DNA of 64,000 nt from Thiocapsa bogorovii (GCF_021228795.1 NZ_CP089309.1:1-64000); one strand, 5' to 3'. Counted from the first letter of the stretch, positions 8,623 through 17,403 are shown. Translations and numbers: made by a program. The notes: generated from the letters alone by a model not told the origin.

Positions 8623-8820
8623 TTAGCGCAACGGGCGGTTCGGTGATGCTGGCCCAGAGCCGAATGGCACTGATTTTAAGGTCGTCAGGTTCGAGGGCAG
8701 ACCGGTCACCGACAAATCCTGGATCTAGCGCGTCAGGGCGCCGCCGTCCAGCAGCGTGCGCGTGATGTTGTCCAGCCATAGGCGCTGGCCGAGCCGGTGG
8801 AGCGCCTGTGTGGGGTTCAC
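8623..8820 (-). pseudogene. tal: Transaldolase 5' remnant with in-frame TAG
   Basis: From GTG at 8820 the frame reads VNPTQALHRLGQRLWLDNIT, the classic transaldolase N-terminus, continues RTLLDGGALTR, meets TAG at codon 32 where the family has Tyr, then resumes IQDLSVTGLPSNL before losing similarity and stopping at 8623. Only about 50 of some 360 codons remain, so no enzyme is made. It follows zwf by 21 bases on the same strand, so an oxidative pentose-phosphate zwf-tal operon was probably present and has decayed. Confidence 0.72.
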
Positions 8821-8841
8821 TTTACCGTTACAGTCCTGGGC

Positions 8842-10356
8842 TCAGGTGGGCTTGGGGTTGCGCCAACGGCCGTCGGCGGCGATGAAGTGATCCGCCTCTG
8901 GGGGACCCCAGGTCCCTGGCGCATAGACGATGACCGGGGGATGTTCGACCAGCACCGGATCGACCACGGCCCAGGCGGCCTCGATGGCGTCTTCACGGGC
9001 AAACAGCGCGCCGTCACCGGCCATCGCGTCGGTCAACAAGCGCTCGTAGGGCGATTGCTCGCCGGGCTCCTCTTCGAGCAGCGAGAGCTCGCGCTGCTCG
9101 CCGACGAATTCCTTACCGGCCCGTTTCACGCGGGCGGCCAGCGCGATCGTCGAGTGCGGCGACAGGTGAAGGCGCACATAGTTCGCCTCTTCGCGTGCCG
9201 CAGAGTCGCCGAACAGGTTCTGCGGCGGGGCCTTCAGCCGCACCAGCACCTCGCAGGCCGTGGTTGGCAGGCATTTGCCCGAGCGCAGGTACCAGGGCAC
9301 CCCGGCCCAGCGCCAGGAATCGATGTGCAGGCGCAGGGCACAGAAGGTCTCGACATCGGAGTCGTTCGCGACCCGCGGCTCGTCTCGATAGCCCTGATAT
9401 TGCCCGCGCAGAATGTCGTCGGCGCCCAGCGGGCGCATGGCGGCAAACACATCGGCCTTGTGGCGGTGCACGGCCTCAAAGTGGCGGCTCGCCGGTGGCT
9501 CCATCGCCAGCAGTGCGACGATCTGCAACAGGTGGTTCTGCATCACGTCGCGCAGGCAACCCGCGCTCTCATAGAAGGCGCCGCGACCCGCAACGCCGAA
9601 CTGCTCGGCCAGGGTGATCTGCACGCATGCGATGCGGTCGCGATTCCAGATCGGCTCGAGAAAGGCATTGGCGAAGCGGAAGTACAGGATGTTCATGATC
9701 GCTTCCTTGCCCAGGAAGTGATCGATGCGGAAGATCGCGTCGTCGGGAAACACCTCGAGCGCGACCTGGTTGAGCGCGCGCGCCGAGGCCAGATCGCGGC
9801 CGAACGGCTTCTCGACGATGACCCGCCCCCCGCGGGCCAGGCCGGCGGCACCCAGGCCGCGGATGACCGTGGGAAACAGCGCGGGCGGAATGGCGAGGTA
9901 GAAGGCCGGGTGCTGCGCGCCGTGCAGCGCACGCCGGAGCGCCTCGAAGGTGGCGGCGTCCTCGTAGTTGCCACTGACGTAATGCAGGACCGACAGCAGG
10001 CGGTCCAGCGCGCGCCGGTCGATGTCGGCGCCGTCCCGCTCCACGCTTTCCCGCGCGTACGCGCGCAAATGCTCGACGCTCCACGGCGGTGACGCGACAC
10101 CGATCACCGGCACCGGCTCAGACTCCGGCCCAGACTCCGACAGGGCGCCGTGCCGGCACATCGCGTAGAGCGCCGGAAAGATCTGCTTGTGCGCCAAGTC
10201 GCCCGTCGCGCCGAAGACGACCAGGGCATCCGCGGGCTGCCGGTGCGTGCCGGTGGTGTGAGAGTCCATCTCAGTTGCCGGTTTGCAGTTGCCGGTTTGC
10301 GCGCCGCCAGCGGCGGCGATGGTGAATTGCTCGCGGTCTTGCAGGCTGCGCAACAT
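8842..10356 (-). CDS. zwf: Glucose-6-phosphate 1-dehydrogenase
   Basis: Cytosolic enzyme oxidising glucose 6-phosphate to 6-phosphogluconolactone with NADP+, the entry step of the oxidative pentose-phosphate and Entner-Doudoroff routes. The nucleotide-binding motif [13 protein letters not shown] lies near residue 43, the substrate/catalytic motif [11 protein letters not shown] near the middle, and later blocks ([33 protein letters not shown]) match G6PD. I chose 10356 because AGAGGA sits eight bases upstream, giving 504 residues; an ATG at 10269 would give 475 and fits the family edge better but has no ribosome site. A 14-bp tandem duplication (CAGTTGCCGGTTTG twice, near 10272-10299) lies in the extra N-terminal stretch. 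Confidence 0.9.
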   Translation of the reverse strand: MLRSLQDREQFTIAAAGGAQTGNCKPATEMDSHTTGTHRQPADALVVFGATGDLAHKQIFPALYAMCRHGALSESGPESEPVPVIGVASPPWSVEHLRAYARESVERDGADIDRRALDRLLSVLHYVSGNYEDAATFEALRRALHGAQHPAFYLAIPPALFPTVIRGLGAAGLARGGRVIVEKPFGRDLASARALNQVALEVFPDDAIFRIDHFLGKEAIMNILYFRFANAFLEPIWNRDRIACVQITLAEQFGVAGRGAFYESAGCLRDVMQNHLLQIVALLAMEPPASRHFEAVHRHKADVFAAMRPLGADDILRGQYQGYRDEPRVANDSDVETFCALRLHIDSWRWAGVPWYLRSGKCLPTTACEVLVRLKAPPQNLFGDSAAREEANYVRLHLSPHSTIALAARVKRAGKEFVGEQRELSLLEEEPGEQSPYERLLTDAMAGDGALFAREDAIEAAWAVVDPVLVEHPPVIVYAPGTWGPPEADHFIAADGRWRNPKPT

Positions 10357-10484
10357 GGGAGTTGTCCTCTGGCAGAGTCGACCGTCGTCATCGACCCCGG
10401 TTGATTTCGTGACGCCGGGCGCGCGACGTCTGCCGGAGTCGGCGATCGATCCGTCATGCCGGACTCTGTCGCCTCGCGACCGGC

Positions 10485-10529
10485 GTGTCTGTGCGCTGCC
10501 GTACGCTGACGATCGCGATCCGCGTCCAT
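10485..10529. repeat. Dispersed intergenic repeat, copy 1
   Basis: The stretch around GACGATCGCGATCCGC resembles one at 17818-17862 over roughly 45 bases, with substitutions concentrated at a few positions. Both copies lie in intergenic DNA upstream of a membrane transporter gene. It may be a small mobile or regulatory repeat of this genome. Confidence 0.4.
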
Positions 10530-10627
10530 CGAGGTGTGTTCCGGCATCGGATTCCGAGGCCCGTGTGGCGGGGACCCGGTCGCGGGTACACTGCGGACAG
10601 CCAAGCCACGCCACGATCGGGGCCGAG

Positions 10628-11869
10628 ATGTTCGAAATTGCTTCTGTCTTCCTCGTCCTGACCGCCCTGCTGGCGTACCTGAACCAGCGCTTCATCGGTT
10701 TGCCCATCACCATCGGAGTGATGGCGGCCGCGCTGCTGTTGTCCCTGGCCCTGATCGGGCTGGACGCGGCCGGTATCGACTTCGGGCTCAGGCAGTATGA
10801 GGCATCGCTGCTGCGCTCGATCGATTTCTCGACTGTCCTGATGCAGGGCATGTTGTCGCTGCTGCTGTTCGCCGGGGCCTTGCACGTCGACTTGAGCGAA
10901 CTGCGGGCCTACCGCTGGCAGGTGGCGCTGTTGGCGGTATTGTCCACCCCGCTGTCCACGCTGGCGGTGGGCTTCGGGACCTGGTTCGCGCTGTCGTGGG
11001 TCGGGCTGGAACTGCCTTTGGTGTTTTGCCTGTTGTTTGGTGCCTTGATCTCGCCAACGGACCCGATCGCGGTGATGGGCATCCTCAAGACCGCGGGCGC
11101 GCCGAAAAAACTGGAGTTGGTGATCGCGGGCGAATCGCTGTTCAACGATGGCGTCGGCGTCGTGATCTTCTCGCTGTTGCTGGGCATGCTGGCGAGCGGC
11201 GCCACCCCGTCCGTGGGCGAGGGCCTGCTGATGCTGTTGCAGGAAGCGGGGGGCGGCCTGCTGTTCGGCCTGGCGCTCGGCTACCTCACCTTTCGGCTGC
11301 TCAAGAGCGTGGACAGCTATCAGGTCGAGGTGTTGCTGACCCTGGCCGCGGTGACCGGCGGCTACGCGCTCGCCAGTCGGCTGCATGTGTCGGGGCCGCT
11401 GGCGATGGTGGTGGCCGGGCTGATGATCGGCAACGGCGGGCGCCGGCTGGCCATGTCGGACATCACGCGACACTATGTCGATCTGTTCTGGGAGTTGATC
11501 GACGAGATTCTGAACGCCGTGCTGTTCGTGCTGATCGGCCTGGAGATCCTGCTGGTGACCTTCACGACGAGCACCCTGGCCGCCGCGGCCTTGGCCATGG
11601 GCGTCACCCTGGTGGCCCGCGCACTCACGGTCGGTCTGCCGGTGGCCATGCTGCCAAGCCTGTTCAGGCTGCCCAAGGGCTCCGGGTGGGTACTGACCTG
11701 GGGCGGCCTGCGTGGCGGCATCTCGGTCGCACTGGCCCTATCGCTGCCACTGGGTCCCGAACGCGACATCGTGCTCACACTGACCTATTGCATCGTCGTG
11801 TTCTCCATCCTCTGCCAGGGGCTGACGATCGGGTGGGTGGTGCGCAAGGCCGTGACCAAGCAGCACTGA
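10628..11869 (+). CDS. Na+(K+)/H+ antiporter, CPA1 family
   Basis: 413-residue inner-membrane antiporter exchanging protons for sodium or potassium, with about 12 hydrophobic segments. Characteristic CPA1 motifs are visible: [15 protein letters not shown] and [17 protein letters not shown], with the Asn-Asp pair thought to bind the ion. [16 protein letters not shown] near the C-terminus is also family-typical. Unlike larger NhaP proteins it lacks a long cytoplasmic C-terminal domain. The start at 10628 opens directly on a hydrophobic helix ([15 protein letters not shown]); longer frames add non-membrane sequence. Divergent from zwf with a 271-base gap. Substrate choice cannot be read from the sequence. 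Confidence 0.88.
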   Translation: MFEIASVFLVLTALLAYLNQRFIGLPITIGVMAAALLLSLALIGLDAAGIDFGLRQYEASLLRSIDFSTVLMQGMLSLLLFAGALHVDLSELRAYRWQVALLAVLSTPLSTLAVGFGTWFALSWVGLELPLVFCLLFGALISPTDPIAVMGILKTAGAPKKLELVIAGESLFNDGVGVVIFSLLLGMLASGATPSVGEGLLMLLQEAGGGLLFGLALGYLTFRLLKSVDSYQVEVLLTLAAVTGGYALASRLHVSGPLAMVVAGLMIGNGGRRLAMSDITRHYVDLFWELIDEILNAVLFVLIGLEILLVTFTTSTLAAAALAMGVTLVARALTVGLPVAMLPSLFRLPKGSGWVLTWGGLRGGISVALALSLPLGPERDIVLTLTYCIVVFSILCQGLTIGWVVRKAVTKQH

Positions 11870-12185
11870 CCGGTTGCGGTGGCCCGCAGCGCCCTGCCGC
11901 CTGGTACGCCTGCGCCGAAATGCGACGAACGTACTGTCATGCTGTGTCGACGCACCTGGCTCGGCAAATCGGGAAGGCCGAAGATGCCTCTCCCCGATGA
12001 CAATCAACTCGACTTACCGATCTAGGTCGGAAACCGTGGCCTGTCCCTGAGGTATCCCCACGAAATCGCGTTCTAGATCCACCTGATGGAGATACCGCAA
12101 ATGCCCAGCAGAGGCCCTGACGCAGGGGCTCCGCTAAGCTACTGATGTCTCGCCCAAGTTCCTGGGGATACCTCAGGGTCGGAGA
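11870..12185. other. Intergenic region with a 16-bp inverted repeat
   Basis: No convincing gene. CCCTGAGGTATCCCCA at 12045-12060 and its exact reverse complement at 12163-12178 enclose 102 bases. The right arm lies about eight bases from the inferred 3' end of the group II intron, so this is the intron's 3' exon side. The element may be the remains of a small terminal-inverted-repeat element or a long-range RNA stem. Confidence 0.55.
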
Positions 12186-14166
12186 GTAAGCCGGGTCCTC
12201 ACCGTCGGTTAGGCTGATGTTTGTGTTCTCTGTTTGCCGCCTGGTTTCCCGGCGGTGCCACATGATCTCGGCCATACGACGGTTTGTTCCCGGCTCCTCG
12301 CAGAACCGGACTTGGAGTGTTACACCATCCGGCTCCCAGCTTGAGTCTTCCACCAAGGAACGGGGTAGAGGTCGTGAATGATCCGCGCCGTCGGGAGCAT
12401 GGGCTTGATGACCGCGTAGAAGCGCTTCCAGGTCAACGAGCGACGTTGGCTGCGCCGGTTGAGCCATTTGAACAACAGGCCCGTTGCGGCGTAAAGGTAA
12501 CCCGATACGCCCCGGCTATTGCCGCTCACACCGTAATACTGGATGTGTCCGCGCAGATGCCGGATCAGGTACGCCACCATCGCCCGCCCGCCTCGCGCCC
12601 GCAACCCCCGCAGACGCTCGCTCAGGAGCTTGAGCTTCTTGCCGACCCGCTTGCCGTCGCTCTTACGCCCGACAACAAAGCGCCCCCGCCGGCTCTTCCC
12701 GACACAGTGAGTGAAGCCGAGGAAGCTGAAGGTACGCGGTCCGGGCGTCTCCGCCCGCGTCCGACCCAGCTGGTCGCTGCCGAAACGCAGCAGCGCCGTT
12801 TTGCTCGGCTCGACCTCCAGGTCGAACTGCGCCAGCCGTGCGGTCATCTCGGTGAGAAAGGCCCGTGCATCGCCTTCGTGCTCGAAGCAGGCCACATAGT
12901 CGTCGGCATAGCGAATCAGGTACGCCCGTCCCGTGCAGGTCCCCGCAAAGCGTTTCTCGAACCAAAGGTCGAGGACGTAGTGCAGGTAGATATTGCTCAG
13001 CACGGGCGAGACCAGACCCCCTTGTGGGGCGCCCTCTTCACTGGCCGTGAACGCGCCGTCCTCCATGATGCCGGCCTTCAGGAACCGCCGCACGATCCGC
13101 AACAGATTGGGATCGCCGATGCGGTGCTCCAGGAAGTCCATGAGGTGGGAGTGTGACAGATGATCAAAGAAGCCTTTGATGTCCGCCTCCACCACCCACT
13201 GCGTGCGCCCGTTGGTGATGACCTCGGCCACCCGGCGCAGCGCATCGTGCGCGCTGCGACCCGGCCGAAACCCGAACGAGCAGTCCCGAAACTCCGGCTC
13301 CCAAATGGCCTGAAGGATGCGGCCGAGGCGATCTTGGACCAGGCGGTCCTCGAAGCTCGGCACCCCCAACGGCCGATAACGGCCGTCCCCTTTCGGGATG
13401 TAGGTGCGCCGCACCGGCAACGGCCGGTACCCCAGACGGCGAATCCGTGCCGACAGATCCTCCAGACGCGCGTCCAGACCCACTGCATAGTCGTCCTTCC
13501 TAACCCCGTCGACTCCGGGCGCCTTGCGTCCGTCCTGGCGCTCGAAGCTTTCGCGCAACCCCTCCGGGTCAAACAACATGCCCATCAGGGACGTGAACCG
13601 CGTGTGCGGTTCCGCGCGCGCCATCAGTGTGAAACGCTCAAGCTTGCTGGTCACGGTCAGAGTCCTCTCGGTGTAGGGCCGTGTTTCACTCTTGCGTTGT
13701 CTCAAACCGCCACCCCTTCGCTCCGCCCGCATTACCGGGTATCAACGCTACTATAGGTGGCTCCGACTTCCGCGCATCGCTGCCCGCGTCCTCGCTTTTG
13801 ACACTTGTTCGCGGGTGCCCGCCTCCGACGGACCGATACACGGATCTCCCTGGTTACCGCGTGCTCTCGATGTCAGGCTCGATACGGCCTCGGACCCGGG
13901 GAGTACCCGTGCCACTCGCCATGACGCGACACGGACTGTTGCCTGCCGGAGGGACAAACCCGTCGGCACTCCCGACCAAATGTTTCGGGGCTCAACACCT
14001 TCAAGGTCGGCTCCACCCGTTACCTTTGCACCTCGCCTGCTGTCGTGCCTACGCATCGACGCGGCTGTTACCAGCCGCGCCGCAAGGCTCGATACCGGGC
14101 TCGTGGCTAGCGATTACCCAGGCGGGAGTTCCACCCGCTAGAACACGCGGCCTTGCCAGGCCGCAC
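12186..14166 (-). mobile_element. Group II intron (about 2.0 kb)
   Basis: Read on the minus strand, the element begins with a GTGCGGCC 5' end near 14166, runs through conserved ribozyme sequence (for example GGCACGACAGCAGGCG and the ACATTTGGTCGGGAGTG region), encodes a reverse transcriptase/maturase, and ends with a domain V hairpin near 12325-12280 whose arms are GAGCCGGA and TCCGGTTC. A domain VI stem follows (ACCGTCG pairing with CGACGGT) with an unpaired CCTAA stretch suitable for the branch-point A, and a terminal CTTAC near 12186. Boundaries are inferred from motif position, not exon comparison. It is inserted about 40 bases downstream of the phosphatase stop codon, leaving that gene intact. 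Confidence 0.85.
12320..13654 (-). CDS. ltrA: Group II intron reverse transcriptase/maturase
   Basis: Intron-encoded protein that assists intron splicing and target-primed reverse transcription. The GTG start at 13654 follows AGAGGA by eight bases and gives 444 residues. Reverse transcriptase blocks are visible: KAPGVDGVRKDDY, RPLGVPSFEDRLVQ, CSFGFRPGRSAHDAL, EGAPQGGLVSPVLSNIYL and the catalytic RYADDYVACF. A maturase (X) domain follows, ending RIIHDLYPVPW. No HNH endonuclease motif is present, so target entry would depend on replication forks or other nicks. All catalytic blocks are intact, so it may still be active. Confidence 0.93.
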   Translation of the reverse strand: MTSKLERFTLMARAEPHTRFTSLMGMLFDPEGLRESFERQDGRKAPGVDGVRKDDYAVGLDARLEDLSARIRRLGYRPLPVRRTYIPKGDGRYRPLGVPSFEDRLVQDRLGRILQAIWEPEFRDCSFGFRPGRSAHDALRRVAEVITNGRTQWVVEADIKGFFDHLSHSHLMDFLEHRIGDPNLLRIVRRFLKAGIMEDGAFTASEEGAPQGGLVSPVLSNIYLHYVLDLWFEKRFAGTCTGRAYLIRYADDYVACFEHEGDARAFLTEMTARLAQFDLEVEPSKTALLRFGSDQLGRTRAETPGPRTFSFLGFTHCVGKSRRGRFVVGRKSDGKRVGKKLKLLSERLRGLRARGGRAMVAYLIRHLRGHIQYYGVSGNSRGVSGYLYAATGLLFKWLNRRSQRRSLTWKRFYAVIKPMLPTARIIHDLYPVPWWKTQAGSRMV

Positions 14167-14207
14167 TGCCCCCTATTTCCTGCCACCTGTGCCGGTTTCC
14201 ACTGACC

Positions 14208-14855
14208 TTAAAACTGCAGGAATTGCCACTCGGGAGATAGCAGGACCGTTAAAGGCCCACCGTGGCCACAACCTGTATCGAGGCATGCGATTCTTCGTGT
14301 GACGTATGGTCGCCCGTGAGCTTGCGGATAGTGCCCGAAGACGAAGTGCCATCTCGTTTCGCCCATCTTTTCCAGATGCCAGGGGTTGGTGACCCTGATC
14401 CCGTTAATAACGGACCAAGCCGAATCGCATGGAATGCCAGCATGAGAGGCAACTATGTCGCCCGCAACGCAATATGACTCTAAGCTTCCAAGGAAATCCC
14501 GGTGGTCGGCGGGGAATGCCGAAAGCATCGCAGAAATCGACCTTGGCTTCTTATCCACATAGCTCCTCACAGTCGCGGCTCCCCCGCATGCTATAAAACT
14601 AGCGGGGGGGGTTGTACCATCCAGAAGTCCGCGTAGAGCGGCATCATGGTTACCTTCCAAGAAGGTCCAGTCCGGGCGTCGACCTTTCCAGTAAAGTAGT
14701 TGTTCTATGACGTTACGCGAATCTGGACCTCGATCGACGTAATCCCCGAGGAAAACGAGCCGGCGCCCACTTAGGCGACTATCCGCCAGTGCTGTTCTAA
14801 GTCGCGTCGCGTCGCCGTGAATGTCTCCTACGAATGCTAACTTTTGATTCATCAT
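14208..14855 (-). CDS. PP2A-like metallophosphatase (calcineurin superfamily)
   Basis: 215-residue phosphoesterase with all core metal-binding motifs: FVGDIHGD at the N-terminus, FLGDYVDRGPDS near residue 36, LEGNHDAAL near 65, IVASHAGIP near 135 and VFGHYPQAHG near 172. Size and motif spacing match lambda-type/PrpA serine-threonine phosphatases and symmetrical dinucleotide tetraphosphatases, so the substrate may be a phosphoprotein or a nucleotide. The frame overlaps the end of the upstream nucleotidyltransferase by about 59 bases, so they are translationally coupled. ATGs at 14867, 14855 and 14852 are all possible; no ribosome site decides. Third gene of a three-gene operon. Confidence 0.85.
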   Translation of the reverse strand: MMNQKLAFVGDIHGDATRLRTALADSRLSGRRLVFLGDYVDRGPDSRNVIEQLLYWKGRRPDWTFLEGNHDAALRGLLDGTTPPASFIACGGAATVRSYVDKKPRSISAMLSAFPADHRDFLGSLESYCVAGDIVASHAGIPCDSAWSVINGIRVTNPWHLEKMGETRWHFVFGHYPQAHGRPYVTRRIACLDTGCGHGGPLTVLLSPEWQFLQF

Positions 14856-15579
14856 TGAGCCAATCATAGGGAAAGTTATTATCTCCCGGCGCAATGCTCT
14901 TTAAGAGTCGCGCCACAAGCCCCGACGTTAGGTCGGCCTCGCGAACTAACAGACCAAGGTCTGTGTATGGTATCCCTAAGGGAGTTCGCAAAGCCTCGGC
15001 GGTCAGCTCCAGGAGCATCCGATACTCCTCGAACCCACCTTCCCCGGACTTGACTGCCCTCACTGCACTAGCAATCGCACATCCGCGCTCAGCTAGTCGC
15101 CGCACCGAAAAACAGGGTTCCGTCAGCGCGGCCTCACCATAAATATAAGTACGTGCCGCGAAGACTAGCGCACGGTGCAAGCCAGAACGCCCTTCGTCAT
15201 ATGCTGAACTAGCGACATTGGTGATCGCGATCACGCCATGTAACTCGCGGTACAATTCGTCGTACCCGACTGGCTGGCAGTATTCCCTACGGATTCTATT
15301 TAAAAGATCTTGCTGATCGCGCAACGGAACACCGTCGCTAAGCAAGTGGAGTATAAAGAGGCTACCGTTTCGCGCAAGGTGCTGCAATTGTGATACGGTG
15401 TAGCACGCAAGCTGGATGTCGCCGCACCTTATGTTCGGTCTTCTTTGCTCGACAATAGCGAGAAGGTCGATATCACTGCCGGGCTCCTGCTCCCCTCTGG
15501 CTACGCTTCCGTACAAGATCAATGCGCGGCAAGGTTCAGCAAGACATAATGCCTGATCGAGGTCGACTACAAACTCCAT
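14797..15579 (-). CDS. MNT-type nucleotidyltransferase-domain protein
   Basis: 260 residues. The N-terminal 95 residues form a minimal nucleotidyltransferase fold with LILYGSVARGEQEPGSDIDL near residue 18, giving the GSxARGxxxxxSDID signature with two catalytic aspartates. The rest is helical and unassigned (YDEGRSGLHRALVFAARTYI and RRLAERGCAIASAV) and could serve as substrate-binding or HEPN-like partner, though no RX4-6H motif is seen. Start and upstream stop share one base (TGATG), showing coupling to the pentapeptide protein. Such enzymes transfer AMP or other nucleotides to proteins, tRNA or small molecules; the adjacent phosphatase could reverse or process the product. That pairing is inference. 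Confidence 0.78.
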   Translation of the reverse strand: MEFVVDLDQALCLAEPCRALILYGSVARGEQEPGSDIDLLAIVEQRRPNIRCGDIQLACYTVSQLQHLARNGSLFILHLLSDGVPLRDQQDLLNRIRREYCQPVGYDELYRELHGVIAITNVASSAYDEGRSGLHRALVFAARTYIYGEAALTEPCFSVRRLAERGCAIASAVRAVKSGEGGFEEYRMLLELTAEALRTPLGIPYTDLGLLVREADLTSGLVARLLKSIAPGDNNFPYDWLNDESKVSIRRRHSRRRDAT

Positions 15580-16667
15580 CAGCGCACCGCCCTCTGCGCT
15601 AAAGCGCCAATGACAAGAGAGTACCAGAGCAATCCGAGGCCCGCATTCAAGGCCATCAGAATGCCATCCAAGTCTGACTGCGGATTGGTTGCGTAGACCG
15701 AATAGCCGAAGACAAGCGTATTGCTGAAACTCTTCACGAAAGCGGTGGGCAGACTGCCGAAGAAATCTTGCCACCCACCACTCGTTGCTAGCCAAGCATA
15801 TGCCACGGAAAAGCCCGCGATTACGGCGAATAGGCCAGCGAATGCGCGCGCAGGACTTCGGCCCCAATCCGTAATGAGGCCTGCCAGCATCAGGAAGGCT
15901 TTATCTGTCTTGTATCGAAATCGACTGAGTAAGTACTTAAATTCTCGCCTCTTTTCTCGGATACGGACGCTTTTCGAGTCCATTCTTGTGACATAGGCGG
16001 CATTGGCAATGCGCCACTTTAGGTCTTGGAGCAGGAATTCTCGGTATGCTTCGGAATGCAGATCAATATCGCCGTTTCGTTCGTTTGACGAGAATATTCG
16101 CCACGCGAGGTTTGCCTTGTCCCGTAGAAGGCGATGTTGTTGATGGTCTTCCGTGTATGTTGGTGGTAGCGCTTCGACATTGGTCATGAGTGCCCCGATA
16201 AACGCTCTCGCGGGAATGCTCGTGCTCCCGAAAGATAGATGTTCCGCGGATGCCGACAGATTGATGAATTGGCAGTCAATAAACTGACACTCGTGGAAAT
16301 GTACATGCAAGAAGTGCGATTTGCTAAAGGTACACTTTGAAAATTTCACAGAATTGAAAGTAGCACTCGTGAAGCGGCATCGCTCGAAGATCACGCTGGT
16401 AAAGCTGCACTTTTCGAGCGAAAAGTGACGAAACTCACATTCATCGAAAGTACCGTTACTCACATTTGCCGCATGGGCAGCTCCAGAAATACAGGAGTGA
16501 CGACGACCAGTAGCGCTGCGCAACTCATCTGCAAATCCGGGTTGCCCGTCTAGGTCGATTTGCCACGCCATAAATTGGGGTGACGGAGACAGGTAACTGG
16601 CCTCCCAGAACTGCCCCCATTCGCCTGTTTGATTTGCGGTCATCTGTTTATCGGCCATAAACTTCAT
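15579..16667 (-). CDS. Pentapeptide-repeat protein with C-terminal membrane/channel-like segments
   Basis: 362 residues. Residues about 66-140 repeat a five-residue pattern with Cys/Phe at fixed positions (FDECEFRHFSLEKCSF, FERCRFTSATF, FHECQFIDCQF), predicting a right-handed beta-helix. A charged helical linker (RIREKRREFKYLLSRFRYKT) leads to three hydrophobic segments between residues 260 and 360. The last two surround VFGYSVYATN, and the end reads LGLLWYSLVIGALAQRAVR, which resembles the pore-helix/second-helix arrangement of small ion channels but without a canonical TxGYGD filter. First gene of the AT-richer operon; ATGs at 16667 and 16658 are both usable. The function is unknown; a membrane effector or sensor is plausible. 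Confidence 0.72.
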   Translation of the reverse strand: MKFMADKQMTANQTGEWGQFWEASYLSPSPQFMAWQIDLDGQPGFADELRSATGRRHSCISGAAHAANVSNGTFDECEFRHFSLEKCSFTSVIFERCRFTSATFNSVKFSKCTFSKSHFLHVHFHECQFIDCQFINLSASAEHLSFGSTSIPARAFIGALMTNVEALPPTYTEDHQQHRLLRDKANLAWRIFSSNERNGDIDLHSEAYREFLLQDLKWRIANAAYVTRMDSKSVRIREKRREFKYLLSRFRYKTDKAFLMLAGLITDWGRSPARAFAGLFAVIAGFSVAYAWLATSGGWQDFFGSLPTAFVKSFSNTLVFGYSVYATNPQSDLDGILMALNAGLGLLWYSLVIGALAQRAVR

Positions 16668-16730
16668 CCCGTCTCACACAGATAAAGTAGACAGAAAAGG
16701 GGCGCGGTGCAATAACGGCGCAGGGCAACA

Positions 16731-16858
16731 AGGTCCCGACAGCCACAGGTCAATCCGGCGCCACCAGTGGCCAGCAGCTCCAGTGCCCTGCGCTGCTTGG
16801 ATTCATCCTTGCTCAGCCTCTATAGGATAACGTTGGAGTCGATGAAGCTACCGGGCAT
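16731..16858 (-). pseudogene. VapC-type PIN toxin remnant with TAG at codon 13
   Basis: From ATG at 16858 the frame reads MPGSFIDSNVIL, the start of a PIN-domain ribonuclease including the first catalytic aspartate (IDSNV), then TAG where the family has Tyr, then RLSKDESKQRRALELL before similarity ends near 16731. Most of the domain is missing. The ATG overlaps the end of the antitoxin frame by 11 bases, as in a normal vapBC operon. The toxin is inactive. Confidence 0.7.
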
Positions 16859-17069
16859 TGGCTTCGTCCCGATCGAAGACGAAGCTGCCGAAGTCCTTTC
16901 GGTAGAGCGCAAAAAAGGCCACTAATTCGGCCAACTTGGAGTCGTCGGCGGCAACCGCGGGAGCCTGGGGGTGGCGCGTCTTGAGATAGCCGGTGAAGTC
17001 CAGGAGCTCGGCCTGCTGGGCCGCGGACAGTTCGGTCGCTTCCTGGGCCATCAGATCGACGGCGCTCAT
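16848..17069 (-). CDS. VapB-like antitoxin (DUF2281 type), orphaned
   Basis: 73 residues beginning MSAVDLMAQEATELSAAQQA and containing LLDFTGYLKTRHP, the helix-rich pattern of DUF2281-like antitoxins that pair with PIN toxins. The start at 17069 was preferred because the upstream in-frame extension is arginine-rich and overlaps the RelE-type toxin. Its toxin partner immediately downstream is destroyed, so the protein is an orphan that may be decaying or may still repress its own promoter. Confidence 0.65.
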   Translation of the reverse strand: MSAVDLMAQEATELSAAQQAELLDFTGYLKTRHPQAPAVAADDSKLAELVAFFALYRKDFGSFVFDRDEANAR

Positions 17070-17124
17070 GAGCGGACTCCGGGGATGGAATGGGTAGGCG
17101 ATCGCGCCCAATCGGCGGCGACGC

Positions 17125-17403
17125 TTAACGATAGACCTCGTCATGGGAACCGATATCGAGCAGTACGATCTCCCGTTCGCTGACCTTGAGGATCAGGGTC
17201 AAGCGGTATGCGTGGGTGAGGCTGACCGCCTGGACGCCGGCGAGCACTCCAGTCAACCCGTGCATTTTGAGGCTTTGTTGAAACGGGTCTTGCCGCAGTT
17301 GCTCAAGCGTTTCTCTCAAAACTGCCTTGAGGTCCGGATGCTTGCGCAAGAACTTTGCTGCGCGACGCTCGAAATGCTGGGTCGTGACCAGCGCAAACGT
17401 CAT
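17125..17403 (-). CDS. RelE/YafQ-family toxin
   Basis: 92-residue probable mRNA interferase. It has the RelE-fold pattern of a basic N-terminal helix (QHFERRAAKFLRKHPDL), a central HGLTGVLAG element and C-terminal strands AYRLTLILKV and IVLLDIGSHDEVYR. The His-Asp-x-Val-Tyr ending is shared with YafQ/RelE toxins that cut ribosome-bound mRNA. The ATG overlaps the stop of the antitoxin by four bases. Full length with no lesions, so the pair is likely functional. Confidence 0.8.
   Translation of the reverse strand: MTFALVTTQHFERRAAKFLRKHPDLKAVLRETLEQLRQDPFQQSLKMHGLTGVLAGVQAVSLTHAYRLTLILKVSEREIVLLDIGSHDEVYR

Noticed and set aside
15579-16667. Calling the pentapeptide protein a potassium channel
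   Set aside because: The pore-like segment has VFGYSVYATN instead of a TxGYGD filter, so ion selectivity cannot be claimed.
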